Part shown: piece by piece, positions 8,571 to 16,685 of the stretch
How the letters are laid out: each line of letters starts with the position of its first letter
How positions within the stretch are numbered: the stretch's first letter is position 1
Assembly (NCBI GenBank): GCA_009937615.1
Contig: JAACFB010000036.1
Location: forward strand, 1-45,651
Length of the DNA: 45,651 nt
Origin: Gammaproteobacteria bacterium
GTDB taxonomy: Bacteria > Pseudomonadota > Gammaproteobacteria > Steroidobacterales > Woeseiaceae
Direction of reading: 5' to 3'
Notes under the pieces: model-generated
The model's input: only the letters and a program-made list of their open reading frames with translations
What the model was told of the DNA's origin: nothing
Databases searched by the model: none
Translations under genes and position numbers: made by a program

Positions 8571-9613
8571 GCGTCCAGTTCCAGTGGCGGCCGGTCGCCC
8601 CAATGTGCCAAGGCCGCACTGGCTTGCTGCCAGTCGTCGCTCGACAGGAGAGTCTCCCGCAATACGTGACCCGTCCCGTGCAGGCGAGCAAGCCGCACCA
8701 GCGACAGCGGGTTCGAATAGTTCTCCAATGCCGCGACAGCCTCAAGCGCCGCGCTGCGATCATTGCATACGAGCACCATGTCGCAGCCAGCGCGCAGCGC
8801 AAGCGTTGCTCGCTCCGCCATGGAGCCGTAATCGCGCGTCGCTTTCATGCTCAGGTCGTCGCAGAAGACAGCGCCGCCGAAGCCCAGCCGGGAACGCAAC
8901 TCGCGCTGTATCCAGAAAGAGGAAAAACCGGCGGGTATTTCATCCATCTCACGATAGACGATGTGCGCCATCATTACACCGGCGATAAGCCCATTCCTGA
9001 TCAACTTTTCGTACGGCCGCATGTCATCGAGCACCTTGCCGTACTCGCGTCTGTCGACCGGTAATTTCAGATGTGAATCGGCAACGACCGCGCCGTGACC
9101 CGGAAAATGCTTCGCGACCGCAACCATGCCGGCACTGCGCAGCCCGCGGCACAGAGCGGCAGCGAGTTCTCCAACGGCCTCGGCATCGGCATGAAAAGAC
9201 CGGTCGCCGATAATCTCGCTGAAGCCCCAGTCCAGGTCGACACAGGGCGCAAAGCACAGGTCAACGTTCACCGCGCGCAGCTCCGATGCGATCAACCAGC
9301 CGATCATACGCGCCAGTTCGAGGCCGGCGGCCGGATCACGATCGTACTCGTGACCGGCCTGGCGCATCGGCGGAATCTCGCTGAAGCCCTCTCGAAACCG
9401 CTGCACACGACCGCCCTCGTGATCGACCGCGATCAGTAGCGGCGGACTGCGGAGCGCTCGAATTTCGGCGACAAGATCCGATATCTGTGCCGGCGAGGCG
9501 TAATTGCGGGAGAACAGGATGACCCCGCCGACAGCGGGTTCGCGCAGCAGGTCGCGGTCCGCGGGCGTCAGCGCGGTCCCTTCAATATCGAGCATTACAG
9601 GTCCAAGTGACAT
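8567..9613 (-). CDS. nagZ: NagZ, beta-N-acetylhexosaminidase (peptidoglycan recycling)
   Basis: Cytoplasmic glycoside hydrolase family 3 enzyme that removes N-acetylglucosamine from anhydro-muropeptides during cell-wall recycling (348 aa; E. coli 341). Diagnostic motifs: VDHEGGRVQRF (63-73), KHFPGHG (168-174) with the catalytic His-Asp loop ADSH (178-181), and the nucleophile aspartate in FCDDLSM (about D252). It is a single-domain, cytoplasmic form without a signal peptide. The ATG at 9611-9613 starts MSLGPVMLDIEGT. Its products feed muropeptide signals that control AmpC-type beta-lactamases in some bacteria; no such genes are present here. Confidence 0.97.
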   Translation of the reverse strand: MSLGPVMLDIEGTALTPADRDLLREPAVGGVILFSRNYASPAQISDLVAEIRALRSPPLLIAVDHEGGRVQRFREGFSEIPPMRQAGHEYDRDPAAGLELARMIGWLIASELRAVNVDLCFAPCVDLDWGFSEIIGDRSFHADAEAVGELAAALCRGLRSAGMVAVAKHFPGHGAVVADSHLKLPVDRREYGKVLDDMRPYEKLIRNGLIAGVMMAHIVYREMDEIPAGFSSFWIQRELRSRLGFGGAVFCDDLSMKATRDYGSMAERATLALRAGCDMVLVCNDRSAALEAVAALENYSNPLSLVRLARLHGTGHVLRETLLSSDDWQQASAALAHWGDRPPLELDA

Positions 9614-9724
9614 GCTGGGTATCCCTGACTCGTAAAGGCTAGGTTAGATCGGTGCGCTGTCGCGGTTCAAGTGCTCGAACCACATAATAATCCTTTTTCG
9701 AGAAGTCCTTCATAAACCTTTGAC
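9614..9724. other. Intergenic gap between rlmD and nagZ with an imperfect palindrome
   Basis: This 111 bp, AT-rich gap is the longest break in the minus-strand block downstream of rpoE, so nagZ may have its own promoter here. GGTTCAAGTGCTCGAACC at 9664-9681 is an imperfect palindrome with 5 bp perfect outer arms; it could be a weak hairpin or an operator. No convincing -35/-10 pair was found. Confidence 0.35.
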
Positions 9725-11047
9725 TTATATTAATTTACTGAATACTGCTATCGACTCGACATGGGCTGTGTGCGGAAACATGTCGATGATCCCCGCAGCT
9801 TCGAGCTGGTAGCCATGCTCGCTGACGAGCACGCCCGCATCACGCGCGAGCGTTCCCGGGTGGCAAGAAACATAGACAATGCGCTGTGCGGCAATCTTCG
9901 GCATGTGCTTGATGACCTCGGCGGCCCCGGAGCGCGCCGGGTCCAGCAGCACACGATCCCAGCCCGCCTGCAGCCAGCCCTCGCTGCCGTCGATGGCGCT
10001 GAGATCCGCGCACTGAAATGCAGCATTGGTCAGCGCGTTGCGTTCGGCGTTGCGCCGTGCCGCATCGACCAGCGCCGCGTCGCCTTCGATGCCCAGCACC
10101 GACGCGCTGCGACGCGCGAGCGGCAGTGAGAAATTACCGATTCCACAGTACAGATCGAGCACACGGTGGCCGGGCTCCAGATCGAGTAACGCGACGGCGC
10201 GACCGACCATCTGCCGATTGACCTCGCTGTTGATCTGCACGAAGCTCACGGGTTCGAACTCGATACGGACGTCGAATTCGGGCAGGGTATAGGCCAGCGA
10301 CTCGACGCCGTCCCGCGGGTACAGCATAGCAACCGTGTCCGGACCGCCGGTCTGCAGGTAGACTCTGAGCCCGTGACGCTCGCCAAATGCGCAAAAAAGC
10401 GCGATGTCCGGCGGCGACGGCGCATCCAGCACCCGAAACACGAGGCCGACGCCGTTCTCCGCCACCGCCACCTCGATTTGCGGCAGACGGGCCCGAATCG
10501 ACAGCTGGCCGATCAGCTCGCTGAGCGGGTCGATTAGATCCCCAACAGGCTCGGCCAGAATCTCACAGCGATGCATGTCCGTGATAAACGGCGCGTGGCG
10601 CTCGCGAAAGCCGACAAGCACCCTGCCCTTGCCATGAACATCCTTGACCGCAAGCCTTGCGCGGCGTCGATAATGCCAGCCGGAACCGACTACAGGCTCG
10701 AGCCAGGTGCCGGCGCTGACCTTGCCGATCCGCTCGAGGTTGTCCCGGAGTGTTTGCGACTTGATAGCCCGTTGCCGGGAATCGCTGACATGCTGCAACG
10801 AGCAACCACCACACCGACCGAAAACGGCGCAACGTGCCTGGACGCGCTCAGGCGACGGCTCGAGCACGTCAAGCAGCTCGGCCTCGTCGAAATTACGGCG
10901 CGATTTGCGGCGCTGAAATCGCACCTCTTCACCGGCCAAGGCACCCGCGACAAAGACCTTCTTGCCGCTGACCGCAGCGATGCCGCGACCATCATGCGTA
11001 ACTGAATCGATCCGGGCTATCTCCGGCTCACGGCGGCGACGCGCCAA
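9725..11047 (-). CDS. rlmD: RlmD, 23S rRNA (uracil-1939-C5)-methyltransferase
   Basis: SAM-dependent enzyme making m5U1939 in 23S rRNA (440 aa; E. coli 433). It has an N-terminal TRAM domain (about 8-60), an iron-sulfur cluster motif with C73, C79 and C82 (CAVFGRCGGC) plus a later cysteine in MHRCEIL, SAM-binding VLDLYCGIGNFSLPL, and the catalytic cysteine in VYVSCHPGTLARD. The four cysteines and that size favour RlmD over RlmC or TrmA. The start is TTG at 11047, preceded at 6 bp by GAGGAG, which decides it. It lies 10 bp after the exonuclease gene. Confidence 0.95.
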   Translation of the reverse strand: MARRRREPEIARIDSVTHDGRGIAAVSGKKVFVAGALAGEEVRFQRRKSRRNFDEAELLDVLEPSPERVQARCAVFGRCGGCSLQHVSDSRQRAIKSQTLRDNLERIGKVSAGTWLEPVVGSGWHYRRRARLAVKDVHGKGRVLVGFRERHAPFITDMHRCEILAEPVGDLIDPLSELIGQLSIRARLPQIEVAVAENGVGLVFRVLDAPSPPDIALFCAFGERHGLRVYLQTGGPDTVAMLYPRDGVESLAYTLPEFDVRIEFEPVSFVQINSEVNRQMVGRAVALLDLEPGHRVLDLYCGIGNFSLPLARRSASVLGIEGDAALVDAARRNAERNALTNAAFQCADLSAIDGSEGWLQAGWDRVLLDPARSGAAEVIKHMPKIAAQRIVYVSCHPGTLARDAGVLVSEHGYQLEAAGIIDMFPHTAHVESIAVFSKLI

Positions 11048-11057
11048 CCCAGGCTCC

Positions 11058-11831
11058 TCAGCTCGCCGGCCAGGCCGCGAGAAATTCGTTCAAGTGCGGC
11101 TCATCCATGGATGTCAGCGTACTGCGAACCAGCTCCAGTTCGCGCTCGAGTCCGGCCTCGTCGAGATTACCGCGCATGAGCTCGAATCGCAGAAAGATCA
11201 GCCACGTGTTCAACACATCGGTCTCGCAGTAGTTGCGAATTTCGCGGATGGCCCCGTCCTTGAATTTTTCCCAGACCTTGTCGCCGCTCATGCCGAGCTT
11301 GCCCGGAAAGCCCAGCAGCACAGCGGTCTGTTCGAGACTCGCATTGGCCCGCACCTGGTATCCGGCGAGCACATCCATGAGATCCGTGTGTCGCGAGTGG
11401 TAGCGGTTGAGGTAGTTATTCCACTTGAAGTCTTTATTGGAATCACCGGTCTCCCAGTAACGCGGCGCCTGGATACGGTGCTTAAGCGCTCGGTAGTGCA
11501 GTACCGGAAGATCAAAGCCGCCACCATTCCACGACACGAGATCGGGAACATACCGATCGATGCCGTCAAAAAAGCGACGCACGAGTTCCGGCTCGTCGGC
11601 ATTTTCATCGCCGAGACTCCAGACCCGGAACGTGTCCCCGGTGCGAAGCGCAACCGATATCGCGACGACACGGTGCTGATGCAGGGGCAGGAACTCGTGC
11701 CCCGCGGCCTGCAGACGCTTGAACATCATCGCCGTGGCAACGTCTTCATCGGGCAGCTCTCCGAGATCCCATAAGCGCCGCCCGAATTCCACGTCAGGAA
11801 CCGTTTCGATATCGAATGAAAAACAGTGCAT
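11058..11831 (-). CDS. PolB-like 3'-5' exonuclease (DNA_pol_B_exo2 / DEDDy family)
   Basis: A 257 aa stand-alone exonuclease domain related to the proofreading domain of family B polymerases. The DEDDy residues are visible: FDIET (D7, E9), NGGGFDLPVL (D107) and YCETD (Y201, D205). There is no polymerase domain. The ATG at 11831 gives MHCFSFDIETVPD, with the first catalytic aspartate at residue 7. It sits 6 bp after acpS and 10 bp before rlmD, so it is translated as part of the same operon. The substrate is unknown; these proteins are common in proteobacteria but little studied. Confidence 0.88.
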   Translation of the reverse strand: MHCFSFDIETVPDVEFGRRLWDLGELPDEDVATAMMFKRLQAAGHEFLPLHQHRVVAISVALRTGDTFRVWSLGDENADEPELVRRFFDGIDRYVPDLVSWNGGGFDLPVLHYRALKHRIQAPRYWETGDSNKDFKWNNYLNRYHSRHTDLMDVLAGYQVRANASLEQTAVLLGFPGKLGMSGDKVWEKFKDGAIREIRNYCETDVLNTWLIFLRFELMRGNLDEAGLERELELVRSTLTSMDEPHLNEFLAAWPAS

Positions 11832-11837
11832 CGGCGT

Positions 11838-12248
11838 TCAGGTCCTCGCGTTCGTGTTAAGCGTGGGGGACGCAGTTTCGACGACCGCGAACGAAACAAC
11901 AAGCCCTGCATCGTCGGTCAGGCTGACATGGCCGATTCCGATTCCCAGTTCGTCGCAAACCTTGCGCCCGCGCTCCGACCAGATGATCAGCGGCCGACCC
12001 CACTCATTATTGACGATACCGACGTCGCGAAGCCATACACCGTGGCGAAAGCCCGTGCCCATGGCCTTGACGGTCGCTTCTTTGCCCGCGAATCGCATGG
12101 CCAGAAAACGGACCGGCCACTTGCTCCTGCGAAACAATTCGAGTTCCTCATCCATGAGCAGCCGCTGCACGAAATGCTCGCCGAATCGATCGTACGTAGC
12201 CTGTATACGGGCTACTTCGACAACATCGGTGCCAACACCGAAAATCAT
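11838..12248 (-). CDS. acpS: AcpS, holo-[acyl-carrier-protein] synthase
   Basis: Transfers 4'-phosphopantetheine from CoA to apo-ACP for fatty acid synthesis (136 aa; family about 120-135). Motifs: GVGTDVVEVARI (metal-binding Asp), RFAGKEATVKAMGTGF with the catalytic Glu-Lys pair, and a C-terminal HVSLTDD. The ATG at 12248 lies 7 bp after pdxJ, the same pairing as in E. coli. The C-terminal tail of about ten residues beyond the usual end is polar and probably unstructured. Confidence 0.96.
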   Translation of the reverse strand: MIFGVGTDVVEVARIQATYDRFGEHFVQRLLMDEELELFRRSKWPVRFLAMRFAGKEATVKAMGTGFRHGVWLRDVGIVNNEWGRPLIIWSERGRKVCDELGIGIGHVSLTDDAGLVVSFAVVETASPTLNTNART

Positions 12249-12255
12249 GAATCGT

Positions 12256-12993
12256 TCATCCGGTACGCGCCTCTGTCATCAGGCGCTTCATCTCCGAAAC
12301 AGCGCGATGCAGCCCATCGAAGAGGGCGCGGCTGATGATCGCATGGCCGATATTCAGCTCAACGATCTGCGGAATGCTTGCGATCGCGGCCACGTTGCCG
12401 TAGTGCAATCCGTGCCCGGCGTTGATCGTGAGCCCGAGACCATGGCCATACTGCGCAGCGTCGATTACCCGGTCGAGTTCGCGCTGTTGTCCGCCACCGG
12501 AGGCATCGGCATAGCTGCCCGTGTGTAATTCGATGACCGGTGCGCCAGCCTTTACTGCCGCATCGAGCTGCGCGCGAACCGGATCGATGAACAAAGACGT
12601 CCTGATGCCGGCTGCAGCAAGCTGGGCACAGGCGTCAGCCACCTTGTCCTTCTGACCGGCGACATCGAGTCCGCCTTCCGTCGTGATTTCCTCACGGCGC
12701 TCAGGTACCAGGCAGCAGTCCGACGGCGCGATGTCGATCGCAATCCGGAGCATTTCGTCGGTTACTGCAAGCTCGAGGTTCATGCGCGTGCGCATGACTT
12801 TCTTAATCGCCGGCAAGTCGCTGTCCTGGATATGGCGGCGATCTTCGCGCAGGTGCACGGTAATGCTATCGGCGCCCGCCTTCTCGGCGATGACGGCCGC
12901 TTCCGCCGGTCTCGGGTACGGGGTACCACGTGCCTGCCTTAGCGTGGCGACATGATCAATATTCACGCCGAGATGTATGAGGCTGGTGTCCAT
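12256..12993 (-). CDS. pdxJ: PdxJ, pyridoxine 5'-phosphate synthase
   Basis: Condenses 1-deoxyxylulose 5-phosphate with 3-amino-2-oxopropyl phosphate to give pyridoxine 5'-phosphate, the last step in the DXP-dependent vitamin B6 route (245 aa; E. coli 243). Typical motifs: [17 protein letters not shown] at the N-terminus, [14 protein letters not shown], and a late [14 protein letters not shown] with phosphate-binding glycines. The ATG at 12993 gives [14 protein letters not shown]. It is 91 bp downstream of recO and directly upstream of acpS, matching the conserved rnc-era-recO-pdxJ-acpS order. Confidence 0.97.
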   Translation of the reverse strand: MDTSLIHLGVNIDHVATLRQARGTPYPRPAEAAVIAEKAGADSITVHLREDRRHIQDSDLPAIKKVMRTRMNLELAVTDEMLRIAIDIAPSDCCLVPERREEITTEGGLDVAGQKDKVADACAQLAAAGIRTSLFIDPVRAQLDAAVKAGAPVIELHTGSYADASGGGQQRELDRVIDAAQYGHGLGLTINAGHGLHYGNVAAIASIPQIVELNIGHAIISRALFDGLHRAVSEMKRLMTEARTG

Positions 12994-13084
12994 GAGCGGC
13001 TATTCTAGCCTGAACGGCTGACCGGAAGGAGAGTACGATTCGTTCAGCGTCTGCGCAGCCCGGAATAGCCCGGCGACCGTGTCG

Positions 13085-13807
13085 TCAACGCCGCTTTCTC
13101 CGATGCATCTCGATCAGGACCTTGCGACTCTTCAGCTCTTTGCCACCAAGATGGAATGCAATGACTTCTCGCAAAAGTCGGCTGGCGGCACGCAATACAG
13201 TCGGCTCATCAAAACGCTGTGCACCGATGTCGAGCAGCTGCGCGCCGGTAAATACCATGGGCCCATCCTGGCGCTGCACTTCGACCGGCCCCTGTTCAAA
13301 ACGATACTCGTAATAGCTTTCGGCTTGCAGCGCTTGCTGAGAGCCCGATACATGGTCGAAGTTGAGCGCATAGCCGATCTGTCGGAGCAACTCGACCTCG
13401 AACTGCCGCAGGCAACGCGCAATGTTGTCGGTTGCGCCCAGCGCCTGAATAGTCTCTCCATAGGACGTGAATATTTCCGGCTGCGGGTCGTGGCGATGAA
13501 GAAAGTGCAGCAGCAGTTCATTGACGTAATAGCCCGACAATAACGCATCTCCGGACAGCCGCAATGGCGCGCCGCGCACCTCCGCGCCCGTCAGGGTCCC
13601 AAGATCCGAACGCTGTACCCATGACAGACTGAGCGGCATGAACGGCCGTAACACGCCCTTGAGCCTGGACTTCGCGCCGCGACTCCCCCTTGCCACGAGA
13701 GCCAGCTTGCCATGCTCCGCGCTGATGACATCGAGAATCTGGCTCGAGTCGCGGAACGGCCGATGATGCAGAATATAGGCGGGCTGCTGCTCGACTCGCT
13801 TTTGAAT
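13085..13807 (-). CDS. recO: RecO, recombination mediator (apparent non-canonical ATT start)
   Basis: Mediator that helps load RecA onto SSB-covered DNA in the RecFOR pathway (240 aa as drawn; E. coli 242). The conserved N-terminal OB-fold begins QKRVEQQPAYILHHRPFRDS, then SSQILDVISAEHGKLALVARG. No ATG, GTG or TTG lies in frame between the era amber codon (13837-13835) and this segment; the first GTG (13696) would delete 37 conserved residues. The most likely start is ATT at 13807-13805, which has GGGAG (13821-13817) 9 nt upstream. The frame is the same as that of era, so read-through of the TAG would give an Era-RecO fusion. A base error in the sequence is the third explanation. Confidence 0.85.
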   Translation of the reverse strand: MQKRVEQQPAYILHHRPFRDSSQILDVISAEHGKLALVARGSRGAKSRLKGVLRPFMPLSLSWVQRSDLGTLTGAEVRGAPLRLSGDALLSGYYVNELLLHFLHRHDPQPEIFTSYGETIQALGATDNIARCLRQFEVELLRQIGYALNFDHVSGSQQALQAESYYEYRFEQGPVEVQRQDGPMVFTGAQLLDIGAQRFDEPTVLRAASRLLREVIAFHLGGKELKSRKVLIEMHRRKRR

Positions 13808-13834
13808 GGTTCCGATCTCCCGGGAATCGCCTTG

Positions 13835-14728
13835 CTAGGGCGACTCGTAGCCCAAACGCATCAGGTCCTGCTCACTATCGGACCAGTTCTCCTTGACCTT
13901 GACCCATAGCTCCAGATGCACAGCTTGTCCCAGTTGCCTGCTGAGCTCGATGCGGGCCGACTGGCCCACTTTCTTGAGTATATTGCCGCCCTTGCCGACG
14001 ACGATACCCTTCTGGCTTTCCCGATCCACCCAGATGATCGCGTTAATCGTCAGGCGCTTGTCAACCTGCTCATACCGCTCGATCTGCACGGTCAACCCAT
14101 ACGGCAATTCCTGGTGCAGCAGCTTCGTGAGCTTTTCCCGGATCACCTCGGATGCGTGAAATTCGGCGCTGCGATCCGTTCGCATATCTTCAGGAAACAA
14201 CATGGGCGATTCAGGCAGGTAACCCGGAATGAGCTCGAGCAAGGTGTCGAGATTGTCGTGCTTGCGCGCGGATACAGGGATGATCTCAGCAAAATCATGG
14301 CGCTTCGCCATGGCGGCCAGGGTCTCGAGAAGCTGTTCTTTCGGTCGAACCAGATCGATCTTGTTGAGAACCGCTATAACAGGCGCATCACACGAGCGCA
14401 GGCGCTTCAACACGTCGTCATCCTCATCCGTCCAATGCGTTGCATCACTGACGAACAGGGCCACGTCGGCATCGGCAAGCGCATTGACGGCAGTGCGATT
14501 CATCAGGCGATTCATCGCTTTGCCGGCCTTGCGATGCAGCCCGGGTGTATCGACAAACACGGCTTGCACATCCCCGGATGTGTGAACCGCAAGAATCCTG
14601 TGCCGCGTCGTTTGCGGCTTGTGCGTGACGATGCTGATCTTGCTGCCCATGATCGAATTGATCAGCGTGGATTTGCCGACGTTGGGTCTGCCGACTACTG
14701 CAACGAATCCGCAACGGGTTGGCATCAT
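13835..14728 (-). CDS. era: Era, ribosome-assembly GTPase
   Basis: Essential GTPase that binds 16S rRNA near its 3' end during 30S maturation (297 aa; E. coli 301). G motifs: GRPNVGKSTL (G1), DTPGLH (G3) and NKIDLV (G4). The C-terminal KH domain carries GKGGNILKKVG. The start ATG overlaps the rnc TGA as ATGA (14725-14728); a second in-frame ATG follows immediately. It ends in TAG at 13837-13835, followed in the same frame by recO. Confidence 0.98.
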   Translation of the reverse strand: MMPTRCGFVAVVGRPNVGKSTLINSIMGSKISIVTHKPQTTRHRILAVHTSGDVQAVFVDTPGLHRKAGKAMNRLMNRTAVNALADADVALFVSDATHWTDEDDDVLKRLRSCDAPVIAVLNKIDLVRPKEQLLETLAAMAKRHDFAEIIPVSARKHDNLDTLLELIPGYLPESPMLFPEDMRTDRSAEFHASEVIREKLTKLLHQELPYGLTVQIERYEQVDKRLTINAIIWVDRESQKGIVVGKGGNILKKVGQSARIELSRQLGQAVHLELWVKVKENWSDSEQDLMRLGYESP

Positions 14729-15414
14729 TCCGCGCCGTTAACCGTCAGTTGCGCAAGCATCGACTGTGCCGATACCTGCTCCGCATCTCTGCGGGAGGTG
14801 CCCTCGCCTCGGGTCTCGGCGTTGGCGCTGTCGACACGGCAACTCACCTCGAAGCACTGGCGGTGCGCCTTGCCCGTAACGTTGACCAAATCGTACTCCG
14901 GCAATCCGAGACCCCTCGCCTGCAGCCACTCCTGGAGACGCGTCTTCGGATCGCGAAGTTCGGCTGCCACAGGCAGGTCATGAAGACGATCACCAAGCGC
15001 ACGCATGACGACCGTCCTGGCCGCGTCGAACCCGGCGTCGACATACACGGCACCGAAAATCGCCTCGAGTGCGTCGGCAAGGATCGACTCACGCCGATGC
15101 CCTCCTGTTTTTCGTTCACCGCCGCCGAGTACCAGGTACTCGCCCAGTCCCAGGTCGGACGCGAGCTCCGCGAGTGACTTGTCCTTCACGATCGACGAGC
15201 GTAAGCGACTGAGATCACCCTCATCCGCATCTTCTTGCGAACGGAATAATTCGTCGGATACGACGATATCGAGAACCGCATCGCCAAGAAATTCGAGACG
15301 TTCGTTACTTTCGCCCAGTGCACTGCGGTGAGTTAACGCCTGCTGCAGAAGCTCGACGTCATTGAACTCATAACCCAGCGCGCTCTTTAGCCAGGTCTCG
15401 GCCTTATCCGACAC
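14725..15414 (-). CDS. rnc: Ribonuclease III
   Basis: Double-strand-specific endoribonuclease that processes rRNA precursors and regulates mRNAs (229 aa; E. coli 226). The catalytic signature ERLEFLGDAVLDIVVSDELF lies at about residues 39-58, and a C-terminal double-stranded RNA-binding domain covers about 157-227 (DPKTRLQEWLQARGLGLPEY). The start is GTG at 15414, 5 bp after the DUF4845 gene. In many bacteria rnc autoregulates its operon by cleaving the leader; I did not see a separate leader hairpin here. Confidence 0.97.
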   Translation of the reverse strand: MSDKAETWLKSALGYEFNDVELLQQALTHRSALGESNERLEFLGDAVLDIVVSDELFRSQEDADEGDLSRLRSSIVKDKSLAELASDLGLGEYLVLGGGERKTGGHRRESILADALEAIFGAVYVDAGFDAARTVVMRALGDRLHDLPVAAELRDPKTRLQEWLQARGLGLPEYDLVNVTGKAHRQCFEVSCRVDSANAETRGEGTSRRDAEQVSAQSMLAQLTVNGAE

Positions 15415-15419
15415 GTGCG

Positions 15420-15818
15420 CTAGCGACGTATGAGGACGGTCTTGTCGAAATGCACGGAAAACGAAACGTTAGAAATGAACGGAGTGGTGTCGTCATATAC
15501 CGCCGACACCTCGTATCCCCCGTCAACAGCGGTAACGTTTACATCGCGCGCCGTAATTACACCGACACTCTCGACATCGAATCGGCGAGATATCGAATTG
15601 CGAATCATGCCACGAGTTGCATTCTGACCGTCAAATTCCTCACGTGCTCCTTCGACCACGCCAACGATTTTCATGTAGTTCAGGTACACGGGAGTCAGGC
15701 GGATTGCGGCAAACGCGAACAACCCGAAAAAGACAACCAGAAAGATGGCACCGAGCATCGTGACACCGGCCTGGTGCCGCGGCAGTCGAGCCTGCAGGTT
15801 TCTCTGTATTCGTTTCAT
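15420..15818 (-). CDS. DUF4845 membrane-anchored protein
   Basis: A 132 aa protein with one N-terminal membrane segment (about residues 19-40, GVTMLGAIFLVVFFGLFAF) preceded by a basic stretch, and a periplasmic domain with VYLNYMKIVGVVEGAREEFD and VSFSVHFDKTVLI. This matches the DUF4845 family, which is regularly found between lepB and rnc in gamma- and betaproteobacteria. The N-terminus resembles a type IV pilin-like anchor, but I see no clear prepilin peptidase site. Function unknown; its position between signal peptidase and RNase III is its strongest identifier. Confidence 0.85.
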   Translation of the reverse strand: MKRIQRNLQARLPRHQAGVTMLGAIFLVVFFGLFAFAAIRLTPVYLNYMKIVGVVEGAREEFDGQNATRGMIRNSISRRFDVESVGVITARDVNVTAVDGGYEVSAVYDDTTPFISNVSFSVHFDKTVLIRR

Positions 15819-15919
15819 GCCGTCAATTCGCCCATTCGGCAGTCAATACGCCGTGTTTAGCTGCCCATTACGTTAAATCTAACCCGATTTTAGACGCCAA
15901 TTCGGTGACGTGCACCACA

Positions 15920-16675
15920 TTATTGGATCTTGCTGCCGATCCGGTCCCAGCGCGGCCATTGCAGCCCGTCCATGTGCATCCATATGCGCACCGCTTCACC
16001 GACAAGGTGCGTTTCGGGTATTGCATCGATGAAGCGGCTGTCCCGGCTGTTGTCCCGATTGTCGCCCATGACGAAGTAGTGGCCCTCGGGTACCCGGTAG
16101 CTGCCGTCATTGCGCGTATAGCCTGCGTCCGTGATCAGAATTTCATGTTGCCTGTCATCGAGTTTCTCGACAAACCGCGGCTCCCGCGGCGTAGCATCCG
16201 GATGCTGGTCCAACGATACCTTTTCACCATTGATCGTCAGCCGATGTTGCTCGTAGCTGATCTCATCGCCAGGTAACCCGATGACGCGCTTGATGTAGTT
16301 GACGTTCGGATCGGACGGCAAACGAAAAACGACAACATCGCCTCGCTCGGGCTCCCCTGTCTCGAGAATCTTGGATTCGGTAACCGGTAAGCGCAGGCCG
16401 TAGGCATATTTCTTGACGAAGATGAAGTCGCCCTGCAACAAGGTTGGCATCATTGAGCCGGACGGAATACGAAACGGTTCGAATACGAACGAACGAATTA
16501 TCAGGACGAACAACAGCACCGGAAAAAACGAGCGCGAATAATCTACGAACACCCGGCGCACGGCCGACCCACCGCCCCCATCGCCGCTGCGGCTCCAGAG
16601 AAATTTGTCCAGCGCGACGACGACGCCCGTAAGCCCCGTCAGCAACGTCAGAATCAAAGCCAGATTAATACTCAA
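15920..16675 (-). CDS. lepB: LepB, signal peptidase I
   Basis: Membrane serine protease that cleaves Sec and Tat signal peptides (251 aa). Two N-terminal membrane segments (about 4-23 and 50-66) precede the catalytic Ser in RIPSGSMMPTLL (S74), the general-base Lys in NYIKRVIGLPGD (K129), and the box GHYFVMGDNRDNSRDSR. It is shorter than the E. coli enzyme (324 aa), which carries an extra periplasmic insert, but has every catalytic box. The start is TTG at 16675, 6 nt after GAGGG, only 10 bp from the lepA stop. A 101 bp gap separates it from DUF4845. Confidence 0.97.
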   Translation of the reverse strand: MSINLALILTLLTGLTGVVVALDKFLWSRSGDGGGGSAVRRVFVDYSRSFFPVLLFVLIIRSFVFEPFRIPSGSMMPTLLQGDFIFVKKYAYGLRLPVTESKILETGEPERGDVVVFRLPSDPNVNYIKRVIGLPGDEISYEQHRLTINGEKVSLDQHPDATPREPRFVEKLDDRQHEILITDAGYTRNDGSYRVPEGHYFVMGDNRDNSRDSRFIDAIPETHLVGEAVRIWMHMDGLQWPRWDRIGSKIQ

Positions 16676-16685
16676 TCGCGCCCTC

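Noticed and set aside
9664..9681. T-arm-like GGTTCAAG...GAACC as a trace of a tRNA
   Set aside because: No acceptor stem, anticodon arm or D-arm surrounds it; it is only an imperfect palindrome.
13916..14983. 355-codon plus-strand open frame antisense to era and rnc
   Set aside because: It is the shadow of two firmly identified genes; it has no recognisable domain and arises from the GC-rich codon usage of the opposite strand.
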